Positions 14,472-18,089 of a stretch of DNA of 18,089 nt are shown one piece after another. Both the position numbers and the translations under genes were made by a program. Source of the DNA: an uncultured Oscillibacter sp. (GTDB lineage Bacteria > Bacillota > Clostridia > Oscillospirales > Oscillospiraceae). Below the pieces are notes generated by a model. That model was given only the letters and a program-made list of their open reading frames with translations. It searched no databases and had not been told where the DNA came from. The first letter of the stretch is position 1. Each line of letters opens with the position of its first letter. The stretch lies in contig CAMMCS010000017.1 of the NCBI GenBank assembly GCA_946494635.1, forward strand, positions 1 to 18,089, read 5' to 3'.

Positions 14472-14545
14472 CTGTCCTATGTATGGGGCAGTATGCGGTT
14501 GTTCCGGCGGTCCGCAGGCCTTTCCCCGCAGGTATGGGGAAGCGG

Positions 14546-16939
14546 TCATGCCCTCCTGCTCTCCCTGCGGGTCTCCTCCGCCAGCAGGATATCGTCCCTG
14601 ACGATGCGGAGCAGGTCGTCCCGGGTGGGGTTGTCCATGATGCTGACCCGTTCGGACAGGGCGTCCAGAACATCGTCGAACAGGTTCCGCACATCCCGGG
14701 CGTTGCCGAAATCCTTGCCCCGATGGTCGTACATCTCCTGGCAGATCCGCTGGATCTCCTCCTCGACGCCGTCGCCCAGGATATAGTCCTTTGCAAAGCT
14801 GCGGAAGATGCGGGCCATGTCATCCGCATTATAGTCCTCAAAATGGATAAAGGTCTTGAAGCGGGACTTCAAGCCGGGGTTGCTGTTGACGAACCGCTCC
14901 ATCTCCTCCTTATAGCCGGCCACGATGACCGCCAGGGAGTCCCGGTTGTTCTCCATCCAGGTGATCAGGGTGTCAATGGCCTCCTGCCCGAAGTCATTGC
15001 CGCTGCCCTTGGGAGCCAGGGTATAGGCCTCGTCCACAAACAGGACGCCGCCCATGGCCTCTTCGATTTTCGCCTTGGTCTTGGGAGCGGTCTGTCCGAC
15101 ATACTGGCCCACCAGGTCCTCACGCTTGGCCTCCACCAGGTGCCCCTTGGGCAGAAGGCCGAACTCATGGTAAATCTGCCCCACCAGCCGGGCCACCGTG
15201 GTCTTGCCGGTGCCGGGGTTTCCGGTGAACACCATATGCATGGTGGTGGGCCGGGGGGCCATCCCTGCCGCCTGGAGCTTCTGGTTGTATATGGCCCGGT
15301 TCTGCAGCCGGTGGACGTTCTGCTTTACCGCCTCCAGGCCGATCATGGCATCCAGCTCCTCAATGGCGGAGCGGGGCTGAGCAGGCTCTTTCCCCTTGGG
15401 GTTCAGGATCTCGTCATATTCATTGTATTCCTCCGGCTCCGGAGGCGGGGCCTGTGTGAAAGACGTACCCTGGATAAAGTCCTTACCAGCTTTGAAGCCT
15501 ATGCGGATAGCGTTCAGCTCACTCTCAGCAGAGGTATCTCCCAGAGCCGCAGCCCGGTGATAGAGCTCCTCCGCCCTGGCCATGTCGGCGGGAACGCCGC
15601 GCCCCAAGGCGTAGCACCAGCCCAGCTTCTTGGTCGCTTCAGCGTCCTGCTGGTCCGCTGCCTTTTGGAGCCATTGAACGGCCTCTGCATCGTCGGCAGG
15701 TCCGCAGGTCCCATCGAGGTAGCATACCCCCACCTCATACTGCGCTTTGGCATAGCCGCCCTGGGCGGACTTCAGGTAATAGGAAAAGGCAGTGTTTTTG
15801 TCCTTGGGAACGCCCCTGCCCGCTTCATAGCACAAAGCCAGATTCCAGCTGGCCACGGCCAGCCCCTGATCCGCCGCCTTCTGATACCACTGGACAGCCT
15901 CGGCCGTGTTCTTGACTGCGCCGTCGAAGCCCTCTTCGTAATAGCGCCCCACCATGTTTTGCGCTTCCGCCATACCGCCCTGGGCCGCTTTTAAAAAATA
16001 GGGGAAGGCGGCACTGATATCCTGGGGAACGCCTTTTCCCTCGTTATAGCACAGGGCCAGGTTCCAGTTGGCCACGGTCAATCCCAGGCCTGCTGCCTTT
16101 TTGTACCACTGGATGGCCTCCGCCCGATTCTGGGCCACACCCCGGCCATCTTCAAGGCATCTCCCCACCATATTTTGAGCATTGGCATAACCTTTTTGAG
16201 CCGATTGCAGGAAGAAGGTGAAGGCTACTTGCTGGTTCTGTTCCACACCGGTACCATCGCGGTAACAGAAGGCCAAATTGTAAAGTGCCACGGCCAAGCC
16301 CTGATCCGCCGCTTTGCGGTACCAGCGGATGGCCTCTGCCATATTTTTCTCGGTTCCGATCCCTTTTTCATACCAGAGGCCCACCTTATTCTGGGCACTG
16401 GCATAGCCCAGCTCCGCCGCCTTCAGATAATGGGCGAAGGCCACCCGCTTGTTGACCTCCACCCCGCGGCCCTCGCTGTAGCAATTGCCCAGGTTTGAGT
16501 AAGCCACCGGCAGGTCCTGCTCCGCCGCCTTGCGGTACCAGCGGATGGCCTCTGCCATGTTTTTCTCGGTTCCGCTCCCCCGCTCATAGAAAAGCCCGGT
16601 CTTGTTCTGCGCATCCCTGTGACCTCTCTGCGCCGCCTGCAGGTAGCAGGCAAACGCCAGCCGGAGATCCTTTGCCACGCCCCGGCCAGACTCATAGCAG
16701 TACGCCAGATTGTACGCGCCGGAGGCGTCTCCGCTGGCGGCGGCCCGCTGGAAGCACTCTGCGGCCCGGGCATAGTCCTGGGCGACGCTCCGCCCGTTGT
16801 AGAAATACAGCCCGACCTTGTTCTGGGCCTCCGCATGGCCGAGGTCCGCTGCGGAGGAAAAACACTGAAGCGCCTGCTGATAGTCCTTGTTTTTTTCACA
16901 GGAAATCCCTTTTTCAAAGTATCCAGCTGCCCGATCCAT
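14546..16939 (-). CDS. Sel1-repeat protein fused to a CbxX/CfxQ-type AAA+ ATPase
   Basis: This is a 797-residue protein if it starts at ATG 16939; GTG 16948, three codons earlier, is an alternative. RBS signals are weak for both (AAAAGGCGA just before the GTG). About residues 35-468 form twelve Sel1-like repeats of 36-37 residues. They alternate between two types: odd units 'AQN-VG-x-Y...AEAI-WY-KAA' and even units 'NLA-CY-xGRGV...AF-x-YLKAA'. An acidic, Pro-rich linker ('APPPEPEEYNEYDE') leads to a CbxX/CfxQ/SpoVK-class AAA+ module. That module begins 'MIGLEAVKQNV', with Walker A GNPGTGKT (about 573-580) and Walker B GVLFVDEAY (Asp 636, Glu 637). No signal peptide or membrane segment is seen, so it is probably cytoplasmic. 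The layout parallels EccA-type proteins (helical-repeat N-terminus plus CbxX AAA+) of type VII secretion. A chaperone or scaffold role is a guess. Confidence 0.92.
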   Translation of the reverse strand: MDRAAGYFEKGISCEKNKDYQQALQCFSSAADLGHAEAQNKVGLYFYNGRSVAQDYARAAECFQRAAASGDASGAYNLAYCYESGRGVAKDLRLAFACYLQAAQRGHRDAQNKTGLFYERGSGTEKNMAEAIRWYRKAAEQDLPVAYSNLGNCYSEGRGVEVNKRVAFAHYLKAAELGYASAQNKVGLWYEKGIGTEKNMAEAIRWYRKAADQGLAVALYNLAFCYRDGTGVEQNQQVAFTFFLQSAQKGYANAQNMVGRCLEDGRGVAQNRAEAIQWYKKAAGLGLTVANWNLALCYNEGKGVPQDISAAFPYFLKAAQGGMAEAQNMVGRYYEEGFDGAVKNTAEAVQWYQKAADQGLAVASWNLALCYEAGRGVPKDKNTAFSYYLKSAQGGYAKAQYEVGVCYLDGTCGPADDAEAVQWLQKAADQQDAEATKKLGWCYALGRGVPADMARAEELYHRAAALGDTSAESELNAIRIGFKAGKDFIQGTSFTQAPPPEPEEYNEYDEILNPKGKEPAQPRSAIEELDAMIGLEAVKQNVHRLQNRAIYNQKLQAAGMAPRPTTMHMVFTGNPGTGKTTVARLVGQIYHEFGLLPKGHLVEAKREDLVGQYVGQTAPKTKAKIEEAMGGVLFVDEAYTLAPKGSGNDFGQEAIDTLITWMENNRDSLAVIVAGYKEEMERFVNSNPGLKSRFKTFIHFEDYNADDMARIFRSFAKDYILGDGVEEEIQRICQEMYDHRGKDFGNARDVRNLFDDVLDALSERVSIMDNPTRDDLLRIVRDDILLAEETRRESRRA

Positions 16940-16981
16940 CCCAATCACTCGCCTTTTCTGTCGATTTGCTTCTGACTGATT

Positions 16982-17010
16982 ATTATAGCATCGCCGGGCA
17001 GCAGCCGCAA
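16982..17010 (-). promoter_or_regulatory. Probable promoter of the Sel1-AAA gene
   Basis: On the minus strand a consensus TATAAT (16987-16982) lies 17 nt downstream of TTGCGG (17010-17005). The -35 matches consensus at TTG only. The -10 is about 45 nt upstream of the start codon. The gene therefore has its own promoter instead of depending on the upstream minus-strand gene. Confidence 0.6.
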
Positions 17011-17085
17011 CGGTTTTCTGCTTTTTTCTCCCCTGCCGCCCCGCCCCTTTCCGGGCGGGACAGCCGGATGCCGCGCCGGCGGAAG

Positions 17086-17117
17086 CAGGCCCCGTCCCAA
17101 GTCCGGGACGGGGCCTG
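17086..17117 (-). terminator. Strong hairpin downstream of the partial minus-strand gene
   Basis: A perfect 13-bp GC-rich stem (17086-17098 with 17105-17117) has a 6-nt loop. It lies about 80 bp beyond the stop of the minus-strand gene at 17197. No T-run follows on either strand, so intrinsic termination is uncertain. A second short hairpin, CCGCCC/GGGCGG, lies at 17041-17046/17053-17058. The remaining part of 16949-17196 shows no gene. Confidence 0.5.
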
Positions 17118-17196
17118 CCTGTATGGATGTGTGCCCGGGCGGCGATCCAGCCGCGGGCAGAGCCGGGGGTGGGGGTCTCCGGGGCGGGGCGCCGCT

Positions 17197-18089
17197 TTAC
17201 GCGGCCGCGCCCCCCTGCCCGGTCTCCGCCGGCGCAGCTGCCTGGGCCGGGTATTCCACCTGCACCACAAACTCATTGGTCTGGCTGCGGATGGTTCCCC
17301 GCCCAACGACATAGTCCACGCCAGAGGCCATGCCGCCGATGGAATCCTTCGCCGCCACGATGCTCCTGGCCCGGGAGGCGTAATACCAGGGCTTATCCGG
17401 GTATTCGGGATAATTTCCAGGCTGGAGGACGATCTGCGTCTCCCCCCGGAGGATGGCCGCCTCGATCTGATCTGCGTACTTCTGGATCTCTGCATTGATC
17501 CACCGGTCATTGGTGATGGTGACCAGGGTGGTGTTCCACTTTGGGCTGACCCTGAAGTCATCGGAGGTATAGTCCCCGAAGCGGTATCCGCTCTCATTCA
17601 TGTTGTTGCAGGCGATCCTCACCACATCCGGGCTGTAGCCCTCAATGGTAATCTCCAGCTTTCCGCAGTCCATCCCCGTGATGGCCTCCTGCAGCAGGGC
17701 CTCCACCTGCAGGGCGTCGGCCTCGTTCTGTGCCTGCTGCTGGGCCTGCTGTTCCCTGGCGGCGTCCTGGCGGCGCTGGATCTCCGCCATCACGTCCGTC
17801 CGATAGAGCTTGTAGGACATACTGCTGCGCTCAAAAGACCGCATTTGGAGATCCGGATTTCGCTGGGTGATGGCCTCGCCCGCATCCCGGTACCGTGCGG
17901 AGAGCACGGATGCGTCGATGCCGCTGGCGGAGAAGTCAATGTAGAAATACAGGGCTTCACGCAGCGTGTTATCATCCAGGGCCTGGAGTTCCGCCTGGGC
18001 AGAGTAGGGCAGATGCTCCAGGGCGGCGTAGCAGATGGGGAGGATCTGATCCAGCTCCGCCTGCTCCGCCTCCTGCTTGGCCTGCTCTG
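17197..18089 (-). CDS. Partial gene, hypothetical protein with charged coiled-coil segments
   Basis: The frame is open from the window edge (18089) to the TAA at 17197-17199, giving about 296 residues. The true start lies outside the window. An internal GTG at 17907 is in frame but has open coding sequence upstream, so it is probably not the start. The first visible part is Glu/Ala/Gln-rich and probably helical ('EQAKQEAEQAELDQ'). A second Q/A-rich helix follows ('DAAREQQAQQQAQNEADAL'). The C-terminal half has a mixed, globular-looking composition with 'GYSPDVVRIACNNMNESGYRFGDY' and 'VSPKWNTTLVTITND'. It ends in an Ala/Gly/Pro-rich tail. I do not recognise the family. Its strand and position beside the Sel1-AAA gene hint at a shared locus, but the gap and separate promoter make co-transcription unlikely. 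Confidence 0.7.
   Translation of the reverse strand, partial: EQAKQEAEQAELDQILPICYAALEHLPYSAQAELQALDDNTLREALYFYIDFSASGIDASVLSARYRDAGEAITQRNPDLQMRSFERSSMSYKLYRTDVMAEIQRRQDAAREQQAQQQAQNEADALQVEALLQEAITGMDCGKLEITIEGYSPDVVRIACNNMNESGYRFGDYTSDDFRVSPKWNTTLVTITNDRWINAEIQKYADQIEAAILRGETQIVLQPGNYPEYPDKPWYYASRARSIVAAKDSIGGMASGVDYVVGRGTIRSQTNEFVVQVEYPAQAAAPAETGQGGAAA

Noticed and set aside
14483..15994. 503-codon plus-strand open frame opposite the AAA+ domain
   Set aside because: The minus strand has Walker A, Walker B and the CbxX-type module. The plus frame begins inside the convergent intergenic region without RBS.
14546..16939. CRISPR-like or satellite repeat suggested by the 216-bp periodicity
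   Set aside because: The periodicity is explained by in-frame Sel1 repeat pairs within one ORF; there are no short identical repeats with unique spacers.

Overview
The window reads as chromosomal DNA of a high-GC, anaerobic, Gram-positive Clostridia bacterium. The lineage is probably Oscillospiraceae (Flavonifractor/Pseudoflavonifractor/Lawsonibacter-like), judged from the GC-rich coding style, strong AGGAGG-type ribosome binding sites, lipobox lipoproteins and Clostridia-type xanthine dehydrogenase subunits. This placement is an inference; no rRNA or marker gene is present.

Layout. (1) 1-548 has no convincing gene. It holds a dense run of inverted repeats that fold on paper into two multibranched structures, a 28-bp perfect palindrome, a 7-bp tandem repeat tract and a terminator-like hairpin. 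(2) 549-3150 (+) is a small two-helix membrane protein, a PgeF/YfiH (LACC1-like) protein and an orphan family-5 solute-binding lipoprotein. A strong bidirectional terminator follows. (3) 3447-14332 (+) is a GntR/HutC-type regulator with its own promoter, then one tightly packed operon: a BMP-family lipoprotein, two BPD_transp_2-type permeases, a double-domain ABC ATPase, adenine deaminase, and the FAD, [2Fe-2S] and molybdopterin subunits of a xanthine dehydrogenase. Most junctions overlap by 4-11 bp or are under 20 bp. The operon ends at a perfect hairpin shared with a convergent gene. (4) 14546-16939 (-) encodes a Sel1-repeat protein fused to a CbxX/CfxQ-type AAA+ ATPase. (5) 17197-18089 (-) is a partial gene of unknown function.

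How it fits together. The central operon looks like a complete purine uptake and oxidation unit: a NupNOPQ-like importer brings in purine nucleosides or bases, adenine deaminase makes hypoxanthine, and the three-subunit molybdenum hydroxylase oxidises hypoxanthine to xanthine and possibly urate. Nearly the same operator-like sequence lies at the start of the regulator transcript and over the promoter of the structural operon, with identical half-site spacing. This suggests the GntR protein represses itself and the whole purine operon. No molybdenum-cofactor maturation gene is present, so those factors must come from elsewhere.

The most unusual items are the putative two-site GntR regulon, the Sel1-AAA+ fusion with an alternating A/B repeat (72-residue period), and the hairpin-rich intergenic element at the left edge.
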